From the NCBI GenBank assembly GCA_022821085.1, contig JAJEEG010000002.1:434001-498000 (forward strand): a stretch of 64,000 bases of DNA, in the 5' to 3' direction. Position 1 is the first letter of the stretch. Each line of letters begins with the position of its first letter. Positions 34,720 through 42,544 of the stretch are shown piece by piece. The DNA comes from Candidatus Latescibacterota bacterium. Lineage in GTDB: Bacteria > JAAXHH01. The position numbers and the translations under genes were made by a program. A model generated the notes under the pieces. It was not told the DNA's origin. It was given only the letters and a program-made list of their open reading frames with translations, and did no database searches.

Positions 34720-35934
34720 ATGAAAAAACGGTTAGTCATTGCCGGTGTGTCGGTCTGCGGCCTTGTCGCCGTTCTGCTGTACGTGGTTTTCAGTTCCACG
34801 GCTCGGGATGCCACGTTTGAGATCCTCCAGGTACAACACGGACCGATCTCGGAGATCCTGGCGGAGACGGGCACGATTCAGTTCGTCAGGACCGTCATGG
34901 TCAAGCCCACGGTTTCCGGGGAAGTCAGACATATTTACGCCGATGTCGGGGACCGGGTATCAGCGGATGACGTGCTTGCCGTGATAGAGCCGGACCCGTC
35001 CCAGTCCCTTCAGTTGTCCCGGCAGCGTGCCCGGGTGGACGGCGCCCGGATAGATCTTTCAGAAAGGGCGTTGAACTTCGAGCGTAAACGCGAGCTTTAC
35101 GAGCGGTCCCTGATATCGTCCGAGGAATTCGACCAGGCAAGGATCGCACACACCAGGGCCCGTCACGATCTCGACATGGCGGAGCTGGAACTCAGGATTC
35201 TGGAGTTGAAGGTGAACGTCGAGGTGGATTCGAACAAAACGCATGGTGCCGTGCGGGTCCTGTCGCCCCTGGACGGTATCGTCATCGCCCGCACGGTGGA
35301 GGAGGGTGAGGTCGTGGCATCAGGCACCTCGTCGTATACCGGCGGCACGGAGATGTTCCGGATCGGCGATCCGGACCGGATGATCGTCAAATCGGCCGTT
35401 GGAGAGATAGACGCCGGAAGGGTCAGGCCCGGACAGGACGTGCGGATCCGTGTAGATGCCTACCCGGACGCGATGTACCGTGGACGGGTGGAGCGCGTCG
35501 CGCCTGTCGGTGTGCGCAGCCCCGGCAGCACGCTGGTCACGTTCGATGCCGAGATCGTGATATCGGATCCATCGATGGAATTGCAGCAGGGCATGTCCTG
35601 CGATATCGACATCGTGGTGGAGAAGAACGACCACTCGGTGCTGGTGCCCGTTTCTTCCGTCATGGAAATGGCCGACTACAGAGGTACAGCCATCGAACAG
35701 AACGATCCGGCATCGACCGGATCGGCGCCCGGCAGGCGGTACATGGTCTATCGTTGCACCTCGGGGGACCCCGAATTGCAGAGGTGTCCGGAAGCGTACC
35801 TGGAATCCACCATGGTCGAGATCGGTATCGAATCAACCGAAAACGTGGAGATCCTGTCCGGTATCGAACCCGGCGCGCACATCGCACGGGATGCCAAAGC
35901 GGTTCATGCCGCGCTGAACGCGAAACACCCTTGA
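34720..35934 (+). CDS. MacA/HlyD-type periplasmic adaptor protein
   Basis: 404 aa from ATG 34720 (MKKRLVIAGV). One membrane anchor (6-25), a first lipoyl half (VSGEVRHIYADVGDRVSADDV), a long alpha-hairpin (about 95-160, rich in Arg, Glu and Leu), the second lipoyl half (VLSPLDGIVIARTVEEGEVV) and beta-barrel domain (IVKSAVGEIDAGRVRPGQ). This is the order of MacA and YknX. It would form the periplasmic tunnel over an FtsX-type permease. The following gene is that permease. The coding sequence is of the island's lower GC. Confidence 0.88.
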   Translation: MKKRLVIAGVSVCGLVAVLLYVVFSSTARDATFEILQVQHGPISEILAETGTIQFVRTVMVKPTVSGEVRHIYADVGDRVSADDVLAVIEPDPSQSLQLSRQRARVDGARIDLSERALNFERKRELYERSLISSEEFDQARIAHTRARHDLDMAELELRILELKVNVEVDSNKTHGAVRVLSPLDGIVIARTVEEGEVVASGTSSYTGGTEMFRIGDPDRMIVKSAVGEIDAGRVRPGQDVRIRVDAYPDAMYRGRVERVAPVGVRSPGSTLVTFDAEIVISDPSMELQQGMSCDIDIVVEKNDHSVLVPVSSVMEMADYRGTAIEQNDPASTGSAPGRRYMVYRCTSGDPELQRCPEAYLESTMVEIGIESTENVEILSGIEPGAHIARDAKAVHAALNAKHP

Positions 35935-35955
35935 CCTCAAAGGATCCGGTCGTCC

Positions 35956-37179
35956 GTGTCCATAACGCACCATATCCAGACCGTGTTTGCCAATCTCGCG
36001 CACTACCGGCTGCGTTCGGTCCTGACGCTGCTGGGGGTTTCGGTCGGCATCGGCGCCGTAACCGCCATCATCGCCATCGGCGAAGGACTTCACGACATGG
36101 TGATGGAGGAATTCGAATCCGTGCGCGGCGGCACCATGGTGTGGGTGAGTCCATCGAGATTCGTAAACCGGGATGGGCAGTGGCTCGCGGTACCGGATTA
36201 CGAGCATCTCGTCTGGCAGGACGTGCTGGAAATCAGCAGAAGGTCGAACGCCGTGCGACAGGTGGTCCCAGCCGCGACGCTGAACGCGGATCTCAGGTAT
36301 GCGAAAACATCCTATGGCGGGATGGTGTACGGCACGACGCCATCGTTTCCGGACTTGTACCAATGGCCGGTCTCCATGGGGCGATTCATTATCGACCGCG
36401 ACGTAATACGCTGGCGCAAGGTATGCGTGCTGGGCGATGAGCTGGCAGCTGCGCTGTTCGACGATGCCAATCCGGTCGGCAAGGAACTGAAACTGAATGG
36501 TCAGCGGTTTGCCGTGATCGGTGTCATGCAGCCAAAGACGGTTTTCAACGAGAGCTGGGGAAACCGGGTCTTCGTTCCGATTACAACGGTCCAGAAACGA
36601 ATGCTCGGCCATGAAGGCTTCGATCTTCTGTCCATCAAGGTGCCGGATTCACGTGTTATGGACCGTGCGGTGGGCGAAATCGAGGCAGCCTTGAAGTCTG
36701 TCCATGGTGATGAGGCCGGATTCGACATCGTCAGTGGGAAAGACGCCATGGACCAGATCGGAGGTGTGATCAACGCCGTTAAATCTTCGATTGCCGCCTT
36801 AGCGGGTATCTCGCTGTTGGTGGGTGGAATCGGGATCATGAATATGATGTTGGTCTCCGTCACTGAACGTAGACGGGAAATAGGCATCAGGAAGTCTGTA
36901 GGGGCGAGACATGTCGATATCGTGAATCAATTTACGCTGGAAGCCACATGTATCAGCGCTTTAGGCGGATTACTGGGGATATCGCTGGGACTTGGCCTCG
37001 GTTCTGTTTTCTCGTTTGTCCTGAATCAGATGTGGGACCTTGCTTTCACGAGCGGAGCTTCGGCTTCGAATATCCTCGTGTCGCTGGCGATTTCACTGGC
37101 CATAGGCCTTTGCGCCGGTATCTATCCGGCCTTGAAGGCATCGCAGTTGAGCCCGGTGGACTCGATGAACCAGGAGTGA
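35956..37179 (+). CDS. MacB/FtsX-type ABC permease without ATPase domain (YknZ-like)
   Basis: 407 aa, GTG start. The first helix is preceded by LAHYRLRSVLTLLGVSVGIGAV, the MacB_PCD periplasmic domain spans about 45-265, and three C-terminal helices carry the FtsX domain with GGIGIMNMMLVSVTERRREIGIRKS, typical of MacB/YknZ. There is no Walker motif at the N-terminus, unlike E. coli MacB, and no separate ATPase gene is found within the locus. It must borrow an ATPase encoded elsewhere. It is the last gene of the plus-strand peptide locus. Confidence 0.9.
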   Translation: MSITHHIQTVFANLAHYRLRSVLTLLGVSVGIGAVTAIIAIGEGLHDMVMEEFESVRGGTMVWVSPSRFVNRDGQWLAVPDYEHLVWQDVLEISRRSNAVRQVVPAATLNADLRYAKTSYGGMVYGTTPSFPDLYQWPVSMGRFIIDRDVIRWRKVCVLGDELAAALFDDANPVGKELKLNGQRFAVIGVMQPKTVFNESWGNRVFVPITTVQKRMLGHEGFDLLSIKVPDSRVMDRAVGEIEAALKSVHGDEAGFDIVSGKDAMDQIGGVINAVKSSIAALAGISLLVGGIGIMNMMLVSVTERRREIGIRKSVGARHVDIVNQFTLEATCISALGGLLGISLGLGLGSVFSFVLNQMWDLAFTSGASASNILVSLAISLAIGLCAGIYPALKASQLSPVDSMNQE

Positions 37180-37226
37180 ACCTGAAAAACCCGAACGGAT
37201 CGGCTGCGGAACGCACCAACCGCGTA

Positions 37227-38222
37227 CTATCCAAGGCTCCCCACCCGCTCCAGCCTCTCCTGCAACGTCGGATGGGTGCCTAGTTTCGCCAGGAACTTCC
37301 GCGGCGGTTTCAGCTGGTCGTTGATTTGATAAAGCCGGTAAAGGGTCTGCTTGTACAGGCCTGTACCCACCCACAGGGCTGCGGTCGCGTCCGCCTGGTA
37401 CTCGTTCCGCCTCGAAAGCGGGAACAGGACGAGGAACATAAGCAGGTATAAGTTAGCTAAGTTTATCCCTAAATATACTCCCATTTTCCAGGGTTCTTCG
37501 AGCGAGTCGAAGTAGGCATAGTAGTCGATCAGGCTCAGGAATACCTGGAAGACGAGGGTCCATATCAAGAGAACCAGGAATATCATGGGCATGTGCCGGT
37601 GCCGCGCATGGGCCAGTTCGTGCGCCAGGGCCGCCATGATCTCTCCTTGGCTCATTCGCTCCAGAAGCCTTTTCGTGAAGAAGATACATTGTGCCTTACG
37701 GAAAAGGCCGGACACGACGGCGTTGGCCGTCTTGCTATTTATGGCGTAGATTTTATCGGCCCTGATATCCATCCCGGTCACGGATATCAGGTGCTTCACG
37801 GCGCGGCCCATCCGCTGGTCCTGCAACTCGTTGCCGCGATAGAGCAGACGAATGATGTAGGGCGCGCAACTGAACGAACAGACATTGCCAATGGCCACGG
37901 CCACGACGATCAGGATGATAAACGGAATCGATCCAGCCTCCGTGGATCCCGGCGCCCACTCCTCCAGGGTACTACGCAAGGCGATTATAGCAGCAAAGAA
38001 GACCAACATCCCGATCAGCGTACCGGCCATGGCCATGACCATCGTCAGGCCACCTTCGACCAGCTTCTCGCGCCAGTTCAGCCGGATCGTATCGTCAACG
38101 ACCCGGTCCGCCTGCTGCGGGCCGTCCACCTCGTCTGCCCGGTCCGCCTTGTGCGCCTGGTCCCGGCCGTCTGCAGGGGGCCGCTCGTCTTCCTTTGGGT
38201 AGTCTTGTCCGGCATTTTGCAC
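37227..38222 (-). CDS. M48 family membrane metallopeptidase B, paralog of A
   Basis: 331 aa with GTG start at 38222, chosen because GGGAGGT lies 5-6 bases upstream on the minus strand. A hydrophilic leader with ADRADEVD-type repeats (about 20-45) precedes the same core as peptidase A: two helices, HELAH at 201-205, two helices, and NEYQADATA. The two enzymes share the blocks TANA.VSGLFRKA and RHRHMP/RHRHLP. It converges on the permease gene with 47 bases between stops. Having a second copy facing the locus suggests duplication within the system, with division of labour between precursor cleavage and immunity or quality control. Confidence 0.88.
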   Translation of the reverse strand: MQNAGQDYPKEDERPPADGRDQAHKADRADEVDGPQQADRVVDDTIRLNWREKLVEGGLTMVMAMAGTLIGMLVFFAAIIALRSTLEEWAPGSTEAGSIPFIILIVVAVAIGNVCSFSCAPYIIRLLYRGNELQDQRMGRAVKHLISVTGMDIRADKIYAINSKTANAVVSGLFRKAQCIFFTKRLLERMSQGEIMAALAHELAHARHRHMPMIFLVLLIWTLVFQVFLSLIDYYAYFDSLEEPWKMGVYLGINLANLYLLMFLVLFPLSRRNEYQADATAALWVGTGLYKQTLYRLYQINDQLKPPRKFLAKLGTHPTLQERLERVGSLG

Positions 38223-38549
38223 GTTTAACCTCCCACTGTGTGCATCGAAGAAGGATGGGCAGTCAGGACCTTGCTTCCGGTGCCCGGGTTCATACATTCC
38301 GCCCGTGTAAATTAGATTCGATAAAGTATATTGCCACGAAAGACAAACGTGTGCAAGTCGTTTATTGCAGGAGGCCAGGGCGGGGGCCCGGTCACGCGGC
38401 CACAATCGCTTGACACGAGCCGTTTTTTGCCTCTTTGTCATGGGTGCCGGTGCCCGCGATAAACACCATCGTGCGGCTGGCGGGTAAATGGTCACGACGG
38501 GCGCCTTGATCATGGCGGGCACCTTGGATCGAGCCGGGGAGCGCCACGC
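38223..38549. other. Divergent intergenic region, peptidase B / methyltransferase
   Basis: 327 bases. It includes an A/T-rich patch (38305-38350) probably serving peptidase B, and TTGACA at 38410-38415 facing right but without a good -10. No gene recognised. Confidence 0.45.
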
Positions 38550-39053
38550 ATGAAATGGACCACTGCGAAGGCCGTCGTCCTCCTTCCGGCGGCGGCTACG
38601 ATCTACGTCCCTGGCCTGATACTGTGGGTATTGGCCGATACACCGGGCGCACTGTCACCGGCGGAGCCCAACCAGTTCCGCTTCTGGATCGGGATCGCGA
38701 TGGCGCTGGACGGCCTGGTCGTGACGGCGTGGACCATGACGCTGTTCGACCGGATCGGCAAGGGCACGCCGGCACCGTGGGCCCCGCCCGAGAAGCTGGT
38801 CGTCCTCGGCCCCTACCGCCACGTGCGCAATCCCATGAATTCGGGCATGCTGCTCATACTGGGCGCCGAAGCCCTGCTCTTCGGCTCATGGCACCTGGCG
38901 GGCTGGATGTGCGTGTTCTTCGCAGTGTGCGCGATCTACTTCCCGTTCTACGAGGAACCGGGCCTCGAGCGCCGGTTCGGTGAACCCTACCGGCAGTACA
39001 GGGCAAGCGTACCGCGCTGGATTCCGAGGATACGGCCGTGGGAAGGGCCGTGA
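38550..39053 (+). CDS. Isoprenylcysteine carboxyl methyltransferase-type (ICMT/PEMT) membrane protein
   Basis: 167 aa with four helices. The AdoMet motif GPYRHVRNPMNSG and the later EEPGLERRFGEPYRQYRASVPRW are shared by ICMT, phospholipid N-methyltransferases and NnrU-like proteins. A GGGAG ribosome site precedes ATG 38550. The substrate is not known. Bacterial members methylate lipids or small molecules. It begins a plus-strand run that includes the multiheme cytochromes, but a functional link is not evident. Confidence 0.8.
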   Translation: MKWTTAKAVVLLPAAATIYVPGLILWVLADTPGALSPAEPNQFRFWIGIAMALDGLVVTAWTMTLFDRIGKGTPAPWAPPEKLVVLGPYRHVRNPMNSGMLLILGAEALLFGSWHLAGWMCVFFAVCAIYFPFYEEPGLERRFGEPYRQYRASVPRWIPRIRPWEGP

Positions 39054-39084
39054 ATCGGGTGGACCTTTTTTACCGGGAGCGTAA

Positions 39085-39486
39085 ATGGCCATCATCGAGG
39101 ACGTGAACGGCGTGCTCAGCCGGATCAACGATATGGATCTGCATATCCGCATCGTCAAGGGCAAGGAATCGAAATCCATCAAATACGACAGCGATCCGGC
39201 CATCGAGATCAACTGGGCGGTCGCGAACGACTGGGACGGCATACCCGAAGAGATCGGATTCTGGATCATCTTCACAAAGGATTGGGTGTTTGACGATACG
39301 CAGAAGTTTTACGACATTATATTCAACACGGTCCGGGGGAACCTGAACCTTCGAAGATGGATAAAACTGGAACCCATTTTCAGCAACGAACATCTGCTCG
39401 AAGGAAAGTTTTACATCGTGGCGATCGTCGCGGATGTGCTGATGAATGACGAGGTACGCCGGCAGGCTGTCGAGCACAGACAGTGA
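39085..39486 (+). CDS. Hypothetical protein, 133 aa
   Basis: A soluble alpha/beta protein with a GGGAG ribosome site 6-10 bases upstream. It is rich in Asp, Glu, Ile and Trp (AIEINWAVANDWDGIPEEIG). No signal peptide, membrane helix or motif recognised. It sits 31 bases after the methyltransferase gene and 18 bases before the octaheme cytochrome gene, which suggests cotranscription, but gives no function. Confidence 0.6.
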   Translation: MAIIEDVNGVLSRINDMDLHIRIVKGKESKSIKYDSDPAIEINWAVANDWDGIPEEIGFWIIFTKDWVFDDTQKFYDIIFNTVRGNLNLRRWIKLEPIFSNEHLLEGKFYIVAIVADVLMNDEVRRQAVEHRQ

Positions 39487-39504
39487 CATTCCGTGAGGTA
39501 CAAG

Positions 39505-40884
39505 ATGGACAGGAAACCCGGTGGCCTGACGCTTCTGTTTTCCGTGAGATGCGTCCTTGTTAAATCCGGATTCCGCGTTATCCTTCGCCGCATCGCCCTG
39601 TCTTGCTTCATACGTACGCACTTCGTACTTTCGCTCTTTGTTTTATCGCTCACAGCTTGCGGCCCTTCCACCGAACAGCCTGTTTCCACGTCCGATTGCG
39701 TGACCTGCCACCAGGACGCCACCCCCGGCATCGTCACGGACTGGGCACTCAGCACCCACAGCACAAGCGGCGTGGACTGCGTCATGTGTCACGGCGGCGA
39801 CCACCGCACGGAGGAGGACGTGGCCCTGGCCGGCGTGGCGACGCCCGACGTGTGCGCCACGTGCCATCCCATCCAGGTGGAACAGTTTGCCGGGGGCAAG
39901 CACGCCCTCGCCTGGACCAGCATGAACGCCATGCCGACGACCCACTTCCTGCCCATGGCCCTGACCGAGGGCATGAAGGGTTGCGGCGGATGCCACCGTA
40001 TCGGCCTCAAGACCGAAGAGGAAATCAAGACGATCAAGGCGCAGGACGGGCTGTTCGGCCTTTCGTCCTGCGACGTCTGCCATACCCGCCATCTCTTCTC
40101 GGTGAAGGAGGCCCGGGAGCCCCAGGCGTGCAGGACGTGCCACATGGGTTTCGACCATCCCCAGTGGGAGATGTACGCGTCGTCCAAGCACGGCGTGCGG
40201 CACCTGCTCAAGCAGAACGGCACGCTGCCGGAGCACGCCCAGGCGCCGACGTGCCAGACCTGTCACATGCCCGAGGGAGACCACGGAGTCCGTACCGCGT
40301 GGGGGTTCCTGGCCGTCCGGCTGCCCCTGCCGGAAGACCCGCAGTGGGCGGAGGACCGGACAATCATCCTCCAGGCGCTCGGTGTATTGGACCCGGAGGG
40401 CAACCCCACGCCTCGCCTGGAGGTGGTCAGGCAGGCCGACGTGGCCAGGCTGACGCAGGAAGACTGGCAGCGGGAGCGCGACCGCATGACCGGCATCTGC
40501 GAGCAGTGCCATTCGGGCAATCTCGTGCGGGCGGAACTCGAAAAGGGCGACGAGATGATCCGCGAGACCGACCGGCTCCTGGCCGAAGCCATCCGCATCG
40601 TCGCCGCACTGTACCGGGACGGGATACTGGCCCGTCCGGAACACTATGTATACGACTATCCCGACCTGCTGGCGTTCCACGACGCGCCTTCGAGGATCGA
40701 GCAGCGGCTCTTCAGGATGCACCTGGAACACCGCATGCGGGCGTTCCAGGGGACCTTCCACAACAATCCGGATTACGCGCTGTGGTACGGCTGGAGCGAA
40801 ATGGTGCAGGACCTGGCCGAGATCCGGGAGATGGCCCGGGAACTTCGTGAAGACGCCTCGCAGCGGGAAACGGAGCCGAACTAG
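39505..40884 (+). CDS. Octaheme cytochrome c, hydroxylamine oxidoreductase-like lipoprotein
   Basis: 459 aa from ATG 39505, chosen because TGAGG lies 6 bases upstream. A signal sequence ends in the lipobox LTAC, so it is a lipoprotein. Eight CxxCH heme motifs are present (CVTCH, CVMCH, CATCH, CGGCH, CDVCH, CRTCH, CQTCH, CEQCH). The C-terminal FHNNPDYALWYGWSEM is like that of HAO proteins. HAO-family octahemes oxidise hydroxylamine/hydrazine or, without the tyrosine cross-link, reduce nitrite. I cannot tell which, since the cross-linking tyrosine cannot be placed by eye. The following NapC-type gene points to quinol-driven reduction. The ccm operon at 2.7-7.5 kb would mature it. Confidence 0.85.
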   Translation: MDRKPGGLTLLFSVRCVLVKSGFRVILRRIALSCFIRTHFVLSLFVLSLTACGPSTEQPVSTSDCVTCHQDATPGIVTDWALSTHSTSGVDCVMCHGGDHRTEEDVALAGVATPDVCATCHPIQVEQFAGGKHALAWTSMNAMPTTHFLPMALTEGMKGCGGCHRIGLKTEEEIKTIKAQDGLFGLSSCDVCHTRHLFSVKEAREPQACRTCHMGFDHPQWEMYASSKHGVRHLLKQNGTLPEHAQAPTCQTCHMPEGDHGVRTAWGFLAVRLPLPEDPQWAEDRTIILQALGVLDPEGNPTPRLEVVRQADVARLTQEDWQRERDRMTGICEQCHSGNLVRAELEKGDEMIRETDRLLAEAIRIVAALYRDGILARPEHYVYDYPDLLAFHDAPSRIEQRLFRMHLEHRMRAFQGTFHNNPDYALWYGWSEMVQDLAEIREMARELREDASQRETEPN

Positions 40885-40919
40885 ATGGCCGGCGCGCCCC
40901 GGGACAGGAGCCGAACCGA

Positions 40920-41546
40920 GTGGCCGGATTGACCGGATTTACCGTCAGTCTCATCTTCCTGGCGGCCGTCACGCTCGCCATGATCGTGGTGGTCCTGAGG
41001 CGGCCCGAACTTACCGCCTCGGCCGGCGGCATGATATTCGCCTTTTTCACGTTTTTCGTGCTGCCCGGCGTGGCGCTGCTCGGTGGGTCCGTTCAGCACT
41101 ACGAGCAGGCCAAGTCGACCGAGTTCTGCGTCTCCTGCCACATCAACCAGCCCTTCAGAGAGAGCCTGTATATCGACGACGGACGGTTTCTGCCCGCCGC
41201 CCATTTTCAGAACAAGCGGATCCCCGCCGACCGCGCCTGCTACGCCTGCCATTCCGACTACACCATGTTCGGGGACGTGGACGACAAGATCCGGGGCGTG
41301 CGGCACGTCTGGCACAACGTCTGGGGGACCTGGTCGGAGCCTGTCGCGCTATACGAGCCTTTCGAGAACACTGCCTGTCTCGAATGTCACGCGGGCGCGC
41401 GGTCGTACGAGGAGCATCCGGACCACCAACCATATCTGCGTGAGCTCATTGACGGTTCCAGGTCATGCGTAATGTGCCACAACCTCGTGCACGAGGTGGA
41501 CAAGCTGGATCGGTTCGGCAGATGGGAACCGGAGGCGGGAGAGTGA
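40920..41546 (+). CDS. NapC/NrfH-type tetraheme quinol dehydrogenase
   Basis: 208 aa, GTG start with ACAGGAG ten bases upstream. One or two N-terminal hydrophobic helices (about 5-25 and 37-57) lead into a periplasmic part with four CxxCH sites (CVSCH, CYACH, CLECH, CVMCH). NapC/NrfH proteins draw electrons from menaquinol or ubiquinol and pass them to a periplasmic multiheme reductase, here the octaheme lipoprotein 35 bases upstream. The stop codon lies inside a 19-bp tandem repeat. Confidence 0.88.
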   Translation: MAGLTGFTVSLIFLAAVTLAMIVVVLRRPELTASAGGMIFAFFTFFVLPGVALLGGSVQHYEQAKSTEFCVSCHINQPFRESLYIDDGRFLPAAHFQNKRIPADRACYACHSDYTMFGDVDDKIRGVRHVWHNVWGTWSEPVALYEPFENTACLECHAGARSYEEHPDHQPYLRELIDGSRSCVMCHNLVHEVDKLDRFGRWEPEAGE

Positions 41547-41591
41547 TCGGTATGCGGGAGAGTGAGCGGCATGCGGGAAAGTGAGCGGCAT
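41535..41591. repeat. 19-bp tandem repeat, three copies, spanning the NapC-type stop
   Basis: Units at 41535-41553, 41554-41572 and 41573-41591 begin GCGGGAGAGTGA or a one-base variant. The first contains the cytochrome gene's stop codon. The third carries the GTG (41581) and leads into the ATG (41590) of the next small gene. Confidence 0.9.
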
Positions 41592-41802
41592 GAATGAAAG
41601 GGGAAGGTCCGGCCGGGAGAAGAGACTTGCCGGACGTTTATTCCTGGCGGGCGGGCTGATCATCGCGGGCCTGGCCGTGGAAGCGGCAACCCTGTTCTGG
41701 AACCATCCGGTTTCGATGACCTTGTTCCTGTGCCTGGGTGCCGTGCTCGTCCTCGCGGGCATGGCGGTCTTTCTATGGTCCGTCGTCAGCGGCCGCGGAT
41801 GA
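41590..41802 (+). CDS. Small two-helix membrane protein
   Basis: 70 aa from ATG 41590. A GTG three codons upstream (41581) is an alternative. Basic N-terminus (NERGRSGREKRLAG) followed by two hydrophobic helices (about 18-37 and 43-65). No family recognised. It follows the octaheme/tetraheme pair and could be an accessory of that membrane complex. The start lies in a repeat, so its expression is uncertain. Confidence 0.5.
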   Translation: MNERGRSGREKRLAGRLFLAGGLIIAGLAVEAATLFWNHPVSMTLFLCLGAVLVLAGMAVFLWSVVSGRG

Positions 41803-41812
41803 CGCGCGGATG

Positions 41813-42544
41813 CTATTCACCGGTGCCGGCTTCCTCGAGCGGATGCAGATCGATCGGCGTGAGCACGCCGTGAAAACCGTACTTGATGCCCGACCGGTCT
41901 CCTTTGCCGGGAGGGAAGTATTCTTCGATGAGCGCGAGCAGCCGGCGGTTGAATTCGGCGGCCTGGGCTTCGGAAAGCCGCGCGCGGTTGTGGTTGACGG
42001 ACGCCTGGAACGACGGCCCGAACATCCCCTCGGCCGCTTCGCGAAAGGCCTGGTTGAACTGGCCGGCCACGTCCGCAGGGATGGCCGGATCCGCGGTGGA
42101 GGCCGGATCCACGGTGGAAGCCGGATCCGCGGTGGGGGCCTCATCTCCCGGACCGGTCCCTTCCCCCGGGGTAGCCACCTCGCCCCGGTTCGCATCCCCC
42201 GGCTCCACTCGAAACCGCACAACAGGCGCCACGGGCACGCATCTCCAGTTTCTGCGATCATCGCCGGCGTCCTCAAACGTCACGATGCCCGTCTCCGCCA
42301 GCCGTCGCACGTGGTACAGCACCCGGGCATCCGTAACGTCCAGGGTCTCGGAGATCTCCGTCACCGTCTTGCCTTTTCCAAGGATCTCGAGCACCCGCAG
42401 GCGAAGGGGATCGGTGAGCACGTCGGCGCGTTCGTCCTCGATGACGATTTTTGCGTTCTTGGGGTCGGTTTCCGCTCTGTCGGGGTCGGTTCCCGCGCTA
42501 TCGGACTCGTCGACTGAGAAGGTGATTTCACGCCACCTGGTCAT
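41813..42544 (-). CDS. ArsR-type winged-helix transcriptional regulator
   Basis: 243 aa. Residues about 38-105 are a winged helix (LTDPLRLRVLEILGKGKTVTEISETLDVTDARVLYHVRRL, split by turns) of the HTH_20/ArsR class. A Pro/Ala/Asp low-complexity linker with DPAST repeats spans about 130-160. The C-terminal domain (165-240) is helical, probably a ligand or dimerisation module like those in YdaF/helix-turn-helix proteins that control multiheme or transport genes. No cysteine metal site is visible. It may control its convergent neighbours, the cytochromes. Its start overlaps the stop of the AAA ATPase gene by four bases. Confidence 0.78.
   Translation of the reverse strand: MTRWREITFSVDESDSAGTDPDRAETDPKNAKIVIEDERADVLTDPLRLRVLEILGKGKTVTEISETLDVTDARVLYHVRRLAETGIVTFEDAGDDRRNWRCVPVAPVVRFRVEPGDANRGEVATPGEGTGPGDEAPTADPASTVDPASTADPAIPADVAGQFNQAFREAAEGMFGPSFQASVNHNRARLSEAQAAEFNRRLLALIEEYFPPGKGDRSGIKYGFHGVLTPIDLHPLEEAGTGE

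Noticed and set aside
29431-38222. Prophage or integrative element for the low-GC island
   Set aside because: No integrase, tRNA attachment site, phage structural genes or flanking direct repeats found.
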